Assembly (NCBI RefSeq): GCF_024345225.1
Contig: NZ_BROD01000001.1
Coordinates: forward strand, 3,918,516-3,982,515
Length of the DNA: 64,000 nt
Origin: Clostridium sp. TW13
Lineage (GTDB): Bacteria > Bacillota > Clostridia > Clostridiales > Clostridiaceae
Reading direction: 5' to 3'
How positions within the stretch are numbered: the first letter of the stretch is position 1; the number at the start of each line of letters is the position of its first letter. Positions 1 through 8,796 of this stretch are shown piece after piece. Under the pieces are notes generated by a model, which was not told the origin of the DNA, ran no database searches, and saw nothing but the letters and a program-made list of their open reading frames with translations. The position numbers and the translations under genes are program-made.

Positions 1-2
1 AT

Positions 3-299
3 AAAGTTCATCTATTGAATGCCAGCAAAATTTATGAAATATACAGTGAAAATAAAAAGATTATTGCACGTCAAAAAGAAAAATTATTTATGCTAAAATA
101 CACTCTTTACGAGTTAGAAGAACTTCTAAAATCAGAAAACTTTATTAGAATCTCCAATTCAGCTATAGTAAACATTTCTTATATAGAAAGTTTTCAAGCT
201 ATGCACAATGGACTACTATGTATTAATTTTAATGATAATACAAAGGAATATGTTTCTAGAAGGTATCTGAAAAAAATCAAAGAAAAATTAAGTTTTTGA
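3..299 (+). CDS. LytTR-domain transcriptional regulator, C-terminal part (5' truncated by window)
   Basis: The reading frame is open to the window edge, so only about the last 98 residues are seen. The fragment has the layout of a LytTR DNA-binding domain: a stretch where a response-regulator-like protein reads promoter DNA, the typical 'F.RISNSAIVN' segment, and a basic C-terminus (RRYLKKIKEKL). It ends 5 nt before a DUF3021 gene. A small LytTR protein followed by a DUF3021 membrane protein is a common Firmicutes pair, in which the membrane partner is thought to modulate the regulator. The true start is outside the window. Confidence 0.8.
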   Translation, partial: KVHLLNASKIYEIYSENKKIIARQKEKLFMLKYTLYELEELLKSENFIRISNSAIVNISYIESFQAMHNGLLCINFNDNTKEYVSRRYLKKIKEKLSF

Positions 300-304
300 G
301 GTGA

Positions 305-742
305 ATGTATATGATAAAATCAATTTTAAAAAGAGGATTATTAGGAATTTTAATTAGCATTTCACTAACTGTAATTGTACTATTAGCTATCTTGTTACTT
401 AACGGGTATAGTTCCATTACTTTAGATATAACCATTCTAACAAAATACTTCACAAGTTCTGTTATAATTGGTTTTATTGCCTTTGCAGGTAGTGTTTTGT
501 TTGATATTGAAAAGTGGTCATTAATCATTCGTACTCTAGTGCATTTTGTTATTACTTATATACCAATCATTCATTTTATTAAATATGCAGGTTGGATTCC
601 TAACTCTACATTATATCAAGCTGAATTCCTAAGCTTGTATGTTCTTTTTTATATATTGCACTTTTTTTGGTATGTCACTAACAACAAAAAGGATGCAGCT
701 TATTTAAATGAACAATTGCAAAAAATTGGTGTTAAGAAATAA
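305..742 (+). CDS. DUF3021 family membrane protein
   Basis: This 145-residue protein has about four hydrophobic segments (near residues 12-34, 44-64, 75-95 and 108-126) and a charged, lysine-rich tail. That matches the size and layout of DUF3021 proteins, which are encoded next to LytTR regulators. The gene begins 5 nt after the LytTR stop, with a GAGGTG ribosome site overlapping the upstream stop region, so the two are surely co-transcribed. The role is inferred only from the pairing: probably a membrane partner or sensor for the regulator. A strong hairpin terminator follows directly. Confidence 0.75.
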   Translation: MYMIKSILKRGLLGILISISLTVIVLLAILLLNGYSSITLDITILTKYFTSSVIIGFIAFAGSVLFDIEKWSLIIRTLVHFVITYIPIIHFIKYAGWIPNSTLYQAEFLSLYVLFYILHFFWYVTNNKKDAAYLNEQLQKIGVKK

Positions 743-743
743 A

Positions 744-796
744 ACAAAATCCTATAACAATTACCTTTGTTCAGTATTTGTTATAGGATTTTGTTT
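744..796. terminator. Rho-independent terminator, probably bidirectional
   Basis: A perfect 17-bp inverted repeat (744-760 with 778-794) encloses a 17-nt loop and is followed by a T-rich stretch. It lies between the convergent ends of the DUF3021 gene on the plus strand and the 849-1256 gene on the minus strand. Confidence 0.85.
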
Positions 797-848
797 ACTA
801 ATTTCTTAAACTATAAACTTTAAGCAAAATATTTTTAAAATCATATCT

Positions 849-1256
849 CTATTTAATTTCTTTCTTTATCCCCTTATCTATATCGTATGAATACCTTTTT
901 AGTTGTTTATTATTATTTGATTGTTCTGTTATGAGGACTTGCTTATTATCTTCTGACCATTTTATATCTTGTAGTCTGTTGCCCTCTTCAAGACTTATAT
1001 AGTTTGTTTCATTTGATTTTTTATTTACTAATTTTATTATTTTCTCATTATGATATATTATGTAGTTATGGTCCTTAGACTCCAGTTTATTTTGCAACTC
1101 CTTATTTTCCTTCAATGCACTGTTATCTAAATAAGTTACCTGAAACTTATAATTATCTACTAAATAATACTTATCTAAAAAAGTTAAAACTGCTATTTGC
1201 ACTATTAGTGAACCCAATACTATTAATCCTACTTTTTTTTCAATCTTCATTTTCAT
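849..1256 (-). CDS. Hypothetical membrane-anchored protein, 135 aa
   Basis: I do not recognise this protein. It has a basic N-terminus and one hydrophobic segment at about residues 10-26. A hydrophilic outer domain follows, whose second half (residues ~70-130) looks like short beta-strand repeats of the TolB/WD type. A good ribosome site (AGGGGG, 7 nt spacing) supports the ATG at 1256. It starts 11 nt after the phosphodiester-glycosidase-like gene, so the two form an operon. It is probably a small surface partner of that protein, which is inference. Confidence 0.6.
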   Translation of the reverse strand: MKMKIEKKVGLIVLGSLIVQIAVLTFLDKYYLVDNYKFQVTYLDNSALKENKELQNKLESKDHNYIIYHNEKIIKLVNKKSNETNYISLEEGNRLQDIKWSEDNKQVLITEQSNNNKQLKRYSYDIDKGIKKEIK

Positions 1257-1267
1257 CGTATTGCCCC

Positions 1268-2242
1268 CTATTTCACTATTATAGCTGATGATAAGTGTCT
1301 CAATTCTGATTGTTTAGATGGTGTATTAACTAGTTGTCCATCTTTATACATTATGACAGAGTTACCCCCATCAAGGTTCATAGCATTTACAGCCCCTAAA
1401 TCTAACATAAGCTGTTGAGCTTCATTTAAAGTAGCACAAATCATAGAATTTAAATGCCCTGTTAGCACCATTAAAATTATAGATCCATCTTGCTTCTGAC
1501 CAATTAGTGCCTTCGGATTCATTGCACTTCCACCTCCCCAGGCTATATCATTCTCTATAGGTATGGCTTTCCCATCTTTAATTAAAACTGGACCAAAACT
1601 AATAGCTTCTTGTACATTCATTTTTTTCAACTCTTCAAATGTATATTTGCCTACTATTAATAAACCTTGCTTATTTATTGCTCCTAAGCACAATCTATTA
1701 AAATCTACCTTATCCTCTGACTTTGGATATATAAGTCTTCCTTCAGACATTATAATTCCAAGAGGCTTATTTTTATTAGTACCAATATCCTGTGAAAAGC
1801 CACCTCCATTAATTCCGCAGATAGCACTATTCTTATTAACTATTTTCTCTATAAGTTCTCCTTTTGTACCACCTTCTTCTGATGCTGCAACCTTAACTCT
1901 TCTAGGATTGTGTATAATCAAACAATATCCAGTATATCTAGAATTATTAATCTTAACGAAATCTATAGCATTATCATTATTTTTTGGTATTTGCACAATA
2001 CTTGTGTTTTCTTTATCAGCTGAAACCTTTTTGTCCTCACTGTTTAAAATATCTTTAATTTTTTCATCTGATAAAAATTTGGTTGCTAGCCATTGATGAC
2101 TTGTTGTGCACATTGCTGATGCCACATATACCTTTCTAGCATTTTTGAAAAATGGTGTATATAGCAACAACATTGGAAATGTCACTAAAGTTACTATTAA
2201 GAAAATCCCTATATACACTACATACTTTTTTAACTTATCCAT
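1268..2242 (-). CDS. Phosphodiester glycosidase (NAGPA) domain protein, membrane anchored
   Basis: The 324-residue protein has an N-terminal membrane anchor (about residues 6-26) and a C-terminal NAGPA-type domain (PF09992). Family marks are 'INGGGF' near the domain start, 'SFGPVLIKDGK' and 'MNLDGGNSVIMY' near the end. This family is related to the uncovering enzyme that removes GlcNAc from phosphodiester-linked sugars; bacterial members are associated with cell-wall or exopolysaccharide metabolism. I chose the ATG at 2242 because GGAGGG lies 7 nt upstream; an in-frame start 9 codons earlier has no such site. The substrate is unknown. Confidence 0.8.
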   Translation of the reverse strand: MDKLKKYVVYIGIFLIVTLVTFPMLLLYTPFFKNARKVYVASAMCTTSHQWLATKFLSDEKIKDILNSEDKKVSADKENTSIVQIPKNNDNAIDFVKINNSRYTGYCLIIHNPRRVKVAASEEGGTKGELIEKIVNKNSAICGINGGGFSQDIGTNKNKPLGIIMSEGRLIYPKSEDKVDFNRLCLGAINKQGLLIVGKYTFEELKKMNVQEAISFGPVLIKDGKAIPIENDIAWGGGSAMNPKALIGQKQDGSIILMVLTGHLNSMICATLNEAQQLMLDLGAVNAMNLDGGNSVIMYKDGQLVNTPSKQSELRHLSSAIIVK

Positions 2243-2555
2243 TTGTATCCCTCCAGAATCACAATCCAAACAACAATTATTAATTGTTGTGTTGATATTT
2301 AAAACTACTACTCATTTCATAAAACTGGCTATTTTTAAATTATATACCTTGTGCATAGCACCTTAGTTACAAAAAAGTAAATATAAACCTATAAATATTT
2401 AAATATATTTATACATAAAACTATAAAACTATATAAACATTTATAGATAAAATGCGGTGTTGCATCAATTTACGTTAAAAAACCACTTATAAATATTAAA
2501 GTTCAAGATACTACTGAACCGTCAATAGTATCTTGAACTTTACTAAACAACAATT
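2243..2555. other. Intergenic region, no gene seen
   Basis: This stretch of 313 bases is very AT-rich. It holds a small palindrome around 2271-2290 and the terminator at 2498-2541. I see no open frame with a ribosome site and no riboswitch that I recognise. It should contain the promoter of the leftward glycosidase operon. Confidence 0.5.
2498..2541 (-). terminator. Terminator downstream of AraC/GyrI regulator
   Basis: A perfect 16-bp stem (2498-2513 with 2526-2541) with a 12-nt loop lies 15 nt past the stop of the leftward regulator gene. A T-rich tract follows on the minus strand. Confidence 0.8.
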
Positions 2556-3440
2556 TTATTTATTTGAAGCTGGTTTCACTCTAACCCAAATCTCCTCATA
2601 ACACTTGTCACCATCAAATCTATATATTTCTAAGTCAAATCCTTCAATTATTTCATAAGAGGAATTTGGAGCCCACTCTGTATAAATACGTGCATTCAAA
2701 TTTTGGGTGGCTTCTGTAACCTTATCTCTTCCATGTTTTTCAGATGTGAATATCGCCCAAGTTGCTGCTGGAACATCTACAACTGTATATCCTTCTGTGT
2801 TTGCTTCTGGGGTTTTGAAGGCACAAATCATATATGGAAAAGCTTTATCACTTATATTTCTATATCCACATATAGCATGTATTACCCCTTCTGTTGTCTT
2901 TGGATCTTTCCCTAAAGATTTAATTAACCTATCCCCCTGATTTTTCTCACAAAACTTATCCCAAAACTTAGGGACTGTATCATTACATCCCTCATTGTCG
3001 AAGATTCCTTCAACTCCATAAACCTGAAATTCTGGTTTTGTCTCAATCCTATAATTCATTTCACTTACTCCTTTAATTGTTATTTGAAAGGAAAGTCTAG
3101 GATAGGCTTTTAGCTGTACACCCTCTTCTCTCGCCTTGTTTGGAGTGATTCCATGTATACTATGGAATGCTCTTGAGAAAGATACTGGTGAATCATATCC
3201 ATATTTCATTGCTAAATCAATAATCTTTATATCACTGTTTTGCAATTCAAAAGCTGCCTTGGTTAACCGTCTTCGTCTTATATACTCAGCAAGAGTAATG
3301 TCAGTTATAAAAGAAAACATCCTTTGAAAGTTATATGATGAACAACATGCTTTTTGTGCAACCACTCCAAAATCAATTTCTTCTGTCAAATTCTCTTCTA
3401 TATAAGTGAGTGCTTGATTCATTTTTTGTATCCAATCCAT
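2556..3440 (-). CDS. AraC-family regulator with GyrI-like effector-binding domain
   Basis: Of 294 residues, about 1-105 form an AraC/XylS DNA-binding domain with two helix-turn-helices ('DFGVVAQKACCSSYNFQRMF' and 'IIDLAMKYGYDSPVSFSRAF'). Residues ~130-290 form a GyrI-like (SOUL-fold) domain that binds small, usually hydrophobic or drug-like ligands. Proteins of this build activate genes in response to toxic compounds, as Rob and BmrR-like regulators do. The ATG at 3440 has GGAGGGAAGG directly upstream; a TTG six codons earlier is less likely. It is monocistronic, with its own terminator. Its target is not apparent, but a methyltransferase gene lies just upstream. Confidence 0.88.
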   Translation of the reverse strand: MDWIQKMNQALTYIEENLTEEIDFGVVAQKACCSSYNFQRMFSFITDITLAEYIRRRRLTKAAFELQNSDIKIIDLAMKYGYDSPVSFSRAFHSIHGITPNKAREEGVQLKAYPRLSFQITIKGVSEMNYRIETKPEFQVYGVEGIFDNEGCNDTVPKFWDKFCEKNQGDRLIKSLGKDPKTTEGVIHAICGYRNISDKAFPYMICAFKTPEANTEGYTVVDVPAATWAIFTSEKHGRDKVTEATQNLNARIYTEWAPNSSYEIIEGFDLEIYRFDGDKCYEEIWVRVKPASNK

Positions 3441-3604
3441 GTCCTTCCCTCCCTTCAACTAAAGTATATAAAAATTTAAGGTAGACTTCGCAACTTAACT
3501 TGCACAAATATGTTTATATTGTCAGCAAAAACTTTTTTGAACTTAAATATCTATGTTCCGTATACTTTTATCAACTTATGTTCAAATGAAGCCACTCTTT
3601 TAAC

Positions 3605-4279
3605 TTATCTTCTCTTGGTTAAAAGAAACAATCTGTTATACTGATTAAATTGTTGAAAATGTATTTCCTTATAGTCCTCAATAATAAAATACCTTTCTAT
3701 ATATTCTTTCCATTGGCTTGTACTACAATTCCATAGATAAATTCCTTCTGTTTCTTCATAAAGATTATCCCCAATTAATTTACATCCACATTCATCTAGT
3801 TGCTCTGCTGACAAATATGGATTTAGCTTTAATAATAATTTTCCTTTTGGTTTAAGTATTCTGCTAACATTTTCTATAACAACTTCAGCATCCTCAGGCG
3901 TAATATTGTCAACTATATTAGATAGTATTGCTCCATCAAAACAATTCTCTTCAATTCCTCTTAACTCTTCTACTCCACCACAACAAAATTCCACTACATC
4001 ATCTAAATTGTTTAATCTCGCTGTAGCCTTGCCTAACTCTACTGCCTTTTCAGAAATATCCATTCCTAAACATTTTGATATATTCTTATTAGCTGTGCAT
4101 CTAAATAAAATTGCACCGCTTCCGCAACCATAGTCCAAAATATTTGTTGTCCCGTCAGTTAACCACTTAATTCCACCTTCTAAATCCTCATGAAGCCTTG
4201 TTTCATCATTATAATGCTTTGGAGTTTGATCACCAAATATGTTATTCCAAAACGAAATAGTCTCATTATAATTATTCAT
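3605..4279 (-). CDS. Class I SAM-dependent methyltransferase
   Basis: The 224-residue protein carries the class I methyltransferase signature: motif I 'ILDYGCGSGAILF' near residue 48, an acidic 'GMDIS' at the end of strand 2, and 'FDGAILSNIVDNI' in the motif IV region. The N-terminal 'SFWNNIFGD' cap is typical of the family. The substrate is not predictable from sequence. The start at 4279 has AGGAGGGG in front. It is likely transcribed alone; the regulator gene downstream is separated by 164 nt. Confidence 0.85.
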   Translation of the reverse strand: MNNYNETISFWNNIFGDQTPKHYNDETRLHEDLEGGIKWLTDGTTNILDYGCGSGAILFRCTANKNISKCLGMDISEKAVELGKATARLNNLDDVVEFCCGGVEELRGIEENCFDGAILSNIVDNITPEDAEVVIENVSRILKPKGKLLLKLNPYLSAEQLDECGCKLIGDNLYEETEGIYLWNCSTSQWKEYIERYFIIEDYKEIHFQQFNQYNRLFLLTKRR

Positions 4280-4529
4280 TTTCCCCTCCTAAAAACACAT
4301 AAATTTATATTTATGTTTATATTATACATCAATTTTAGATTTTGAAGTAAAAGTATTCTCACTAAAATGCAACCAACTTCTTACTTCCCATATTTCCTTT
4401 TACTTGCGCAAGTCACATAATAAAGATATTTGATTTTTGGACGCATCTTCTGTAAAATACTAGATAAAAGCCCAAATGTGCGTATTTAATAGTATTTATC
4501 ATTAGACTAAAAGTAAGGAGATTTTCGAC

Positions 4530-5072
4530 ATGAAAAAAAGACTTATAATTACAATATGCACTTTGATTGTATTAATAGCAGCACTCATAGCTGCCTTTAA
4601 GATAACTAATATTATTAGAAATAAAAATACTAATAAGAATGACGTATTTAGCACAAAAGCAAATTCAAAAAATGCAAAAATTATAGGGAATATATCTGAA
4701 ACTGAAAAAGAAAAAGTAATTAAACTCACAGAAAAAGTTGCTAACCTTACAATGAACCTAAATTATAATAATTTCACATTAGAATTGCATGATAAAGTTC
4801 TCAATGATTACTGTCGTTTAGAGCATCACGTAAGTAATGAAGAAATTGCAAGAGATATAGACAGCTATAAGAAAGATAAACAGATTGATACTCTTCAAAG
4901 CATTGATATTCAAACACTAACTAAGACTCCTGAGAATTTCATTGATGTGAAACTTAGTGTAAAAATTCATATAACTTATGATTCTAATCGTAAAGAACGT
5001 ATTGTAACTTATCACCAAAATTATGTTTTCAATAAAGATAATATGATTTGTAAGGCTAGATTAGATGATTAA
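4530..5072 (+). CDS. Hypothetical membrane-anchored extracellular protein, 180 aa
   Basis: I do not recognise a family. Residues 4-24 form one uncleaved-looking hydrophobic segment after a KKR start. A lysine- and asparagine-rich linker (25-50) follows, then a soluble domain of about 125 residues with alternating helices and strands that would sit outside the cell. The ribosome site AAGGAG lies 9 nt before the ATG. It stands alone and ends about 100 nt before a strong terminator. Confidence 0.6.
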   Translation: MKKRLIITICTLIVLIAALIAAFKITNIIRNKNTNKNDVFSTKANSKNAKIIGNISETEKEKVIKLTEKVANLTMNLNYNNFTLELHDKVLNDYCRLEHHVSNEEIARDIDSYKKDKQIDTLQSIDIQTLTKTPENFIDVKLSVKIHITYDSNRKERIVTYHQNYVFNKDNMICKARLDD

Positions 5073-5166
5073 AAACTAACTAAAAATGGATCGGCAAAAT
5101 CAGATAATAGGCTTAATTTTAATGAAAATACAAAATTAGTGGATTTCAACATCACTATTCATAATA

Positions 5167-5208
5167 CAAAAGACCTAAGAAAAGCAACTGCTTTTCTTAG
5201 GTCTTTTA
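5167..5208. terminator. Bidirectional terminator
   Basis: A 17-bp stem (about 5168-5184 with 5191-5207) with a 6-nt loop has A-rich and T-rich flanks on both sides. It lies between the convergent ends of the 4530-5072 gene and the DUF1015 gene. Confidence 0.85.
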
Positions 5209-5225
5209 GTTTGTGAGATGGACAA

Positions 5226-6470
5226 CTACTCAAGTTCATGAATAAACAGCCCACTTCTCAACTTTGGTTCAAACCATGTTGATTTTGGAGGCATAACCTT
5301 CCCCATGTCTGCTACATCAATTATATCTTGCATTGTAGTTGGATACATTGAAAAGGCTATCTTCATATCTGAATTTGCTCTTCTTTCAAGTTCCTTCATT
5401 CCTCTTATGCCACCTATAAAATCTATTCTCTTATCAGTTCTTGGGTCACCTATATCTAAAATAGGTGATAGTAAGTTATTTTGTAGAATAGCCACATCTA
5501 AACTTTCTATTGGGTTACTTTCATCAAAACTCCCACCCTTAGCTTTGAGTGCATACCATTTCTTGTTTAGATACATACCAAATTGGTGCTTATTTTGTGG
5601 TTTATAGCTTCCATGATTCTCACAAGGAACCACTTCAAAGGCTTCACTAACTTTATTGATAATTTCCTCTTCTGAGTACCCATTCAAATCTTTTACTACT
5701 CTATTATAGTCAAGAATATGCAGTTGTTCTGCTGGAAATAAAACTCCTAAGAAAAAATTAAATTCTTCATTTCCAGTATAATTAGGATTTTCAAGTCTTT
5801 TCTTTAAACCAACCTTCACTGCTGAGGCAGCTCTATGATGTCCATCTGCTATATAAAAATTTTCTACAGACTTAAACTTATTGATAATCTCTGCTATTAC
5901 TTCTTCATTGTCAATTACCCAAACCACATGCTGAATTCCATCTTCAGATACAAAGTCATATTCTGGCTGCTTTTTTGTCCACATATCAATTAATGCATTT
6001 ATATCTGATTTTCCATTATAGCTTAAGAATATTGGACCTGTATTAGCATTACAATTCTCTACATGATTTATTCGATCCTGTTCCTTTTCAGGTCTTGTAA
6101 ACTCATGCTTCTTTATCTTGTTTTTTTCATATTCATCAATAGATACACAGCCCACAATACCTGTCTGAGGATGCCCATTCATTACTTGTCTGTAAATATA
6201 TAAACTAGGATTTTTGTCCTTAATTAAAACTCCTTTTTCAATCATAGAGTTTAAATTTTCCCTTGCCTTCTCATAAACCCTACTATCATAAACATCAATA
6301 TCTACAGGTAAATCTACCTCTGCTTTATCTACATGAAGGAATGAGTAAGGCTTATCTTTAACCATTTCTCTAGCTTCATCTGAATCCATTACATCATAAG
6401 GTAATGCTGCTACGTCCTTTGCTAATTCCTTTGTAGGCCTTATCGCCTTAAATGCCCTTAATATTGCCAC
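5226..6470 (-). CDS. DUF1015 family protein in serine operon
   Basis: The 414-residue protein belongs to DUF1015. The start is well defined: GTG followed by AILRAFKAIRP, with GGAGGAG 7 nt upstream. The most telling motif is 'IADGHHRAASA' near residue 205. It resembles the GHHR box of the ParB/sulfiredoxin superfamily, which includes free serine kinases of the SerK/SbnI type. The gene is the third in the leftward order aminotransferase - serA - DUF1015, separated from serA by 222 nt that carry a structured repeat. No biochemical role is established for the family. Context suggests a part in serine or phosphoserine handling, which is inference. Confidence 0.85.
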   Translation of the reverse strand: MAILRAFKAIRPTKELAKDVAALPYDVMDSDEAREMVKDKPYSFLHVDKAEVDLPVDIDVYDSRVYEKARENLNSMIEKGVLIKDKNPSLYIYRQVMNGHPQTGIVGCVSIDEYEKNKIKKHEFTRPEKEQDRINHVENCNANTGPIFLSYNGKSDINALIDMWTKKQPEYDFVSEDGIQHVVWVIDNEEVIAEIINKFKSVENFYIADGHHRAASAVKVGLKKRLENPNYTGNEEFNFFLGVLFPAEQLHILDYNRVVKDLNGYSEEEIINKVSEAFEVVPCENHGSYKPQNKHQFGMYLNKKWYALKAKGGSFDESNPIESLDVAILQNNLLSPILDIGDPRTDKRIDFIGGIRGMKELERRANSDMKIAFSMYPTTMQDIIDVADMGKVMPPKSTWFEPKLRSGLFIHELE

Positions 6471-6513
6471 CTTTTTTCTCCTCCTTTATGAGAGTTAAAC
6501 AGTCTTTTATCAA

Positions 6514-6687
6514 GTGAAACTTGATTCAGGTGGGGTTTGATCCCCATCTGAATCTTAGTTGAACTTATCCAGGAGCGTGCAGCCGTTATCTCCAACTTAA
6601 AAAAGTTGGAGTGTTACGGATGCTAGCTATCGGATAAAGTGAACCTTATTCATATGCAACTTAATCTCCATCTAAACGTTAGTTAAC
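6514..6687. repeat. Structured repeat, copy A (hairpin unit + core + degenerate hairpin unit)
   Basis: Three blocks are visible. Unit X (6514-6564) is a hairpin with GGTGGGG/CCCCATC arms. The core (6565-6637, 73 nt) begins TTATCC and ends GGATAA; it folds as a long hairpin in which TCCAACTT pairs with AAGTTGGA and GCAGCCGT pairs with ACGGATGC apart from one mismatch. A degenerate second X-like unit follows (6639-6687). Unit X plus core recurs at 13282-13405 with an identical core except for one loop base. Copy A lies between serA and the DUF1015 gene. It could be a small mobile palindromic element or a structured RNA. Confidence 0.8.
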
Positions 6688-6692
6688 AATTT

Positions 6693-7604
6693 TTATAGAT
6701 TGAAGAACTCCTTAATAATATTAACCACTTCTTCTCCTATCTTTTCTTGTGCTTCATTTGTTGAAGCTCCTATATGAGGAGTAACACTAACTTTAGGATG
6801 AGATACTAATTCTAAATTCTGTGTTGGCTCCTGCTCAAATACATCTATTCCCGCTCCAGCTACTTTTCCTGAATTTAAAGCTTCTAATAAAGCTGCTTCA
6901 TCTACGACTTTACCTCTTGCACAATTTATAATATAAGCTCCTTCTTTCATTTTTGCAAATTCTTCCTTGCCTATTAATGAGCCTTGTTTAGCATCATAAG
7001 GTACATGTAATGAAATAAAATCTGATTTAGCTAATAATTCATCCAATTTATAATACTCATATTCACTAACCCCAGGAATTTCTCCTATGAAATCAAAATA
7101 TATAACCTTCATTCCAAGTGCAGCTGCTCTTTTAGCAGTTTCTCTTCCAATTCTTCCGAGTCCTACAACACCAAGAGTTTTCCCTGTGATTTCTGTACCA
7201 ACATATTTCTTTTTATTCCATTTACCATCCCTCATAGTAACATTGGATATATTAATAAACCTAGCTAAGGCAAAGATATGAGCAATCGCTAGTTCTGCTA
7301 CTGAAACTGAGCTAGCATTAGGAGTATTCTTTACAATTATTCCATTTTTCACGGCATAATCCACATCTATATTATCTACTCCTACTCCTCCTCTTATTAT
7401 TAACTTTAATTTGCCACCTAATTCTTTATCAAGTACAGCCTTATTTATTTTTGATGCTGATCTTATTACCACTGCATCAAATTCTTTTAATGCTTCCCCA
7501 AGTTCTTCTTGTTCAAAATGTCTTTCTATAACTTCTATGCCAAGATCTTTAAGCTGCTCAACTGCATTTTTCTGCAATCCATCTGCTATCAAAACTTTCT
7601 TCAT
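6693..7604 (-). CDS. serA: D-3-phosphoglycerate dehydrogenase, short form
   Basis: This enzyme oxidises 3-phosphoglycerate to 3-phosphohydroxypyruvate, the first step of serine synthesis. The 303-residue chain has the 2-hydroxyacid dehydrogenase layout. The NAD fold carries 'GLGRIGRETA' near residue 145. The catalytic Arg lies in 'NCARGKVVDE', the Glu in 'GAGIDVFEQEP' and the His in 'TPHIGAST'. It lacks the C-terminal ACT domain, so serine feedback through that domain is absent. ATG 7604 is preceded by GGGGG; an upstream TTG is less likely. It is co-transcribed with the aminotransferase just upstream (42 nt gap). Another 2-hydroxyacid dehydrogenase activity is possible, but the neighbours favour SerA. 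Confidence 0.9.
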   Translation of the reverse strand: MKKVLIADGLQKNAVEQLKDLGIEVIERHFEQEELGEALKEFDAVVIRSASKINKAVLDKELGGKLKLIIRGGVGVDNIDVDYAVKNGIIVKNTPNASSVSVAELAIAHIFALARFINISNVTMRDGKWNKKKYVGTEITGKTLGVVGLGRIGRETAKRAAALGMKVIYFDFIGEIPGVSEYEYYKLDELLAKSDFISLHVPYDAKQGSLIGKEEFAKMKEGAYIINCARGKVVDEAALLEALNSGKVAGAGIDVFEQEPTQNLELVSHPKVSVTPHIGASTNEAQEKIGEEVVNIIKEFFNL

Positions 7605-7646
7605 ATTTAAAAACCCCCACAAATTACTTATTGCTTTTCCACAAAT

Positions 7647-8723
7647 TTATTCTAATGCAAGTATTTCATTTATATTTAATAAAAGTTCTTTTACGTCTGC
7701 TACTGTCATATCTGCCATATGAGCTATTCTAAAAGTTTTTTCTTTTAAATCTCCATATCCATTAGAAATTTGGAACCCTCTTCTTCCAAGCTCCTTATTT
7801 AATTCTGATACACTTATGCCCCTAGTATTTTTTATTGTGGTTAATGTGTTTGATAAATATCTCTTGTCTGGGAATATTTCAAAGTATCTCTCAGCCCATT
7901 CTCTAACTACAGTTGCCATTTCTATATGTCTGTTGAATCTATTTTCTAATCCTTCAACATTTAGTATATAATCTAACTCATAATCTAAAGCAAACATATG
8001 TGATAAAGATGGTGTTGATGGGTATTGATAATCTTTCTTCTTAATATATTTATATAATGATAGTAAATCTAGATATGTTCCTCTGAATTGAACTTTTTCT
8101 GCTCTTGCTCTTGCCTTCTCTGAAAATGTACATACTGCAAGTCCTGGTGGCAATGCTAATGCTTTTTGGCTTGAAGTTATGCAAATATCTATGCCTAATT
8201 TATCAACTTCAATCTTTGTTCCTCCTGCGGAACTAACTGTATCAACGCAGAATATTACGTTGGGATACTTTTTAGCAACCTCAGCTATTTCTTCTATAGG
8301 ATTCATAATTCCTGTTGATGTTTCGTTATGAGTAATTGTAATTAAATCATATTCTCCTGTAGCCAAAACTTCATCTACCTTTGCTGGATCTACAGCTTGC
8401 CCTAAAGGAAAATCAAACTTATCTGCTGGCACATTGTTGCTTAATGCAATTTCATACCATCTCTTACCGAATGCTCCAACAGAAAATACTGCTGCTTTTT
8501 TCAAAGTACAGGATCTTATCGCCCCTTCCATAAGCCCACTACCTGATGATGTTGAGATTAGAATTTCACTTTCAGTATAAAATAATTTCCTTAAGTTATC
8601 ACTTATTCTTCTTTGAAGCTCTGATGCTTCTTTACTTCTGTGCCCAATCATAGGCGTTGCCATCTTCTCTAAAACCTGCTGTCGAACCTCTACTGGTCCT
8701 GGAATAAATAATTTTTTGTGCAT
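7647..8723 (-). CDS. Class V aminotransferase, likely phosphoserine aminotransferase of the serine operon
   Basis: This is a 358-residue PLP enzyme of the alanine-glyoxylate / phosphoserine aminotransferase family. The N-terminus 'FIPGPVEV' and 'IGHRSKE' are typical. The PLP lysine lies in 'SSQKALALPPG' near residue 190, after the 'CVDTVSSAGG' aspartate. It is placed directly before serA, so it most likely converts 3-phosphohydroxypyruvate and glutamate to phosphoserine. Its sequence is closer to the alanine-glyoxylate type than to classical SerC, so the exact substrate is inferred from context. GGGGGTTATTTT precedes the ATG. Confidence 0.85.
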   Translation of the reverse strand: MHKKLFIPGPVEVRQQVLEKMATPMIGHRSKEASELQRRISDNLRKLFYTESEILISTSSGSGLMEGAIRSCTLKKAAVFSVGAFGKRWYEIALSNNVPADKFDFPLGQAVDPAKVDEVLATGEYDLITITHNETSTGIMNPIEEIAEVAKKYPNVIFCVDTVSSAGGTKIEVDKLGIDICITSSQKALALPPGLAVCTFSEKARARAEKVQFRGTYLDLLSLYKYIKKKDYQYPSTPSLSHMFALDYELDYILNVEGLENRFNRHIEMATVVREWAERYFEIFPDKRYLSNTLTTIKNTRGISVSELNKELGRRGFQISNGYGDLKEKTFRIAHMADMTVADVKELLLNINEILALE

Positions 8724-8767
8724 AAAATAACCCCCAAATTTATATTATTGTTCAATATATTGTACTA

Positions 8768-8796
8768 ATAATAGCACCAGTGTGTTTCCACTTCAA
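8768..8796 (-). promoter_or_regulatory. SigA-type promoter of the serine operon
   Basis: On the minus strand TTGAAG (8791-8796) and TATTAT (8768-8773) are separated by exactly 17 nt, about 45 nt upstream of the aminotransferase ATG. The rest of the 389-nt gap (8724-9112) shows no T-box specifier hairpin or other riboswitch that I recognise, and no gene. Confidence 0.55.

Noticed and set aside
1563-2096. Long plus-strand frame (177 codons) opposite the phosphodiester-glycosidase gene
   Set aside because: It is antisense to a well-supported gene, has no ribosome site, and its product is a hydrophobic shadow with no family pattern.
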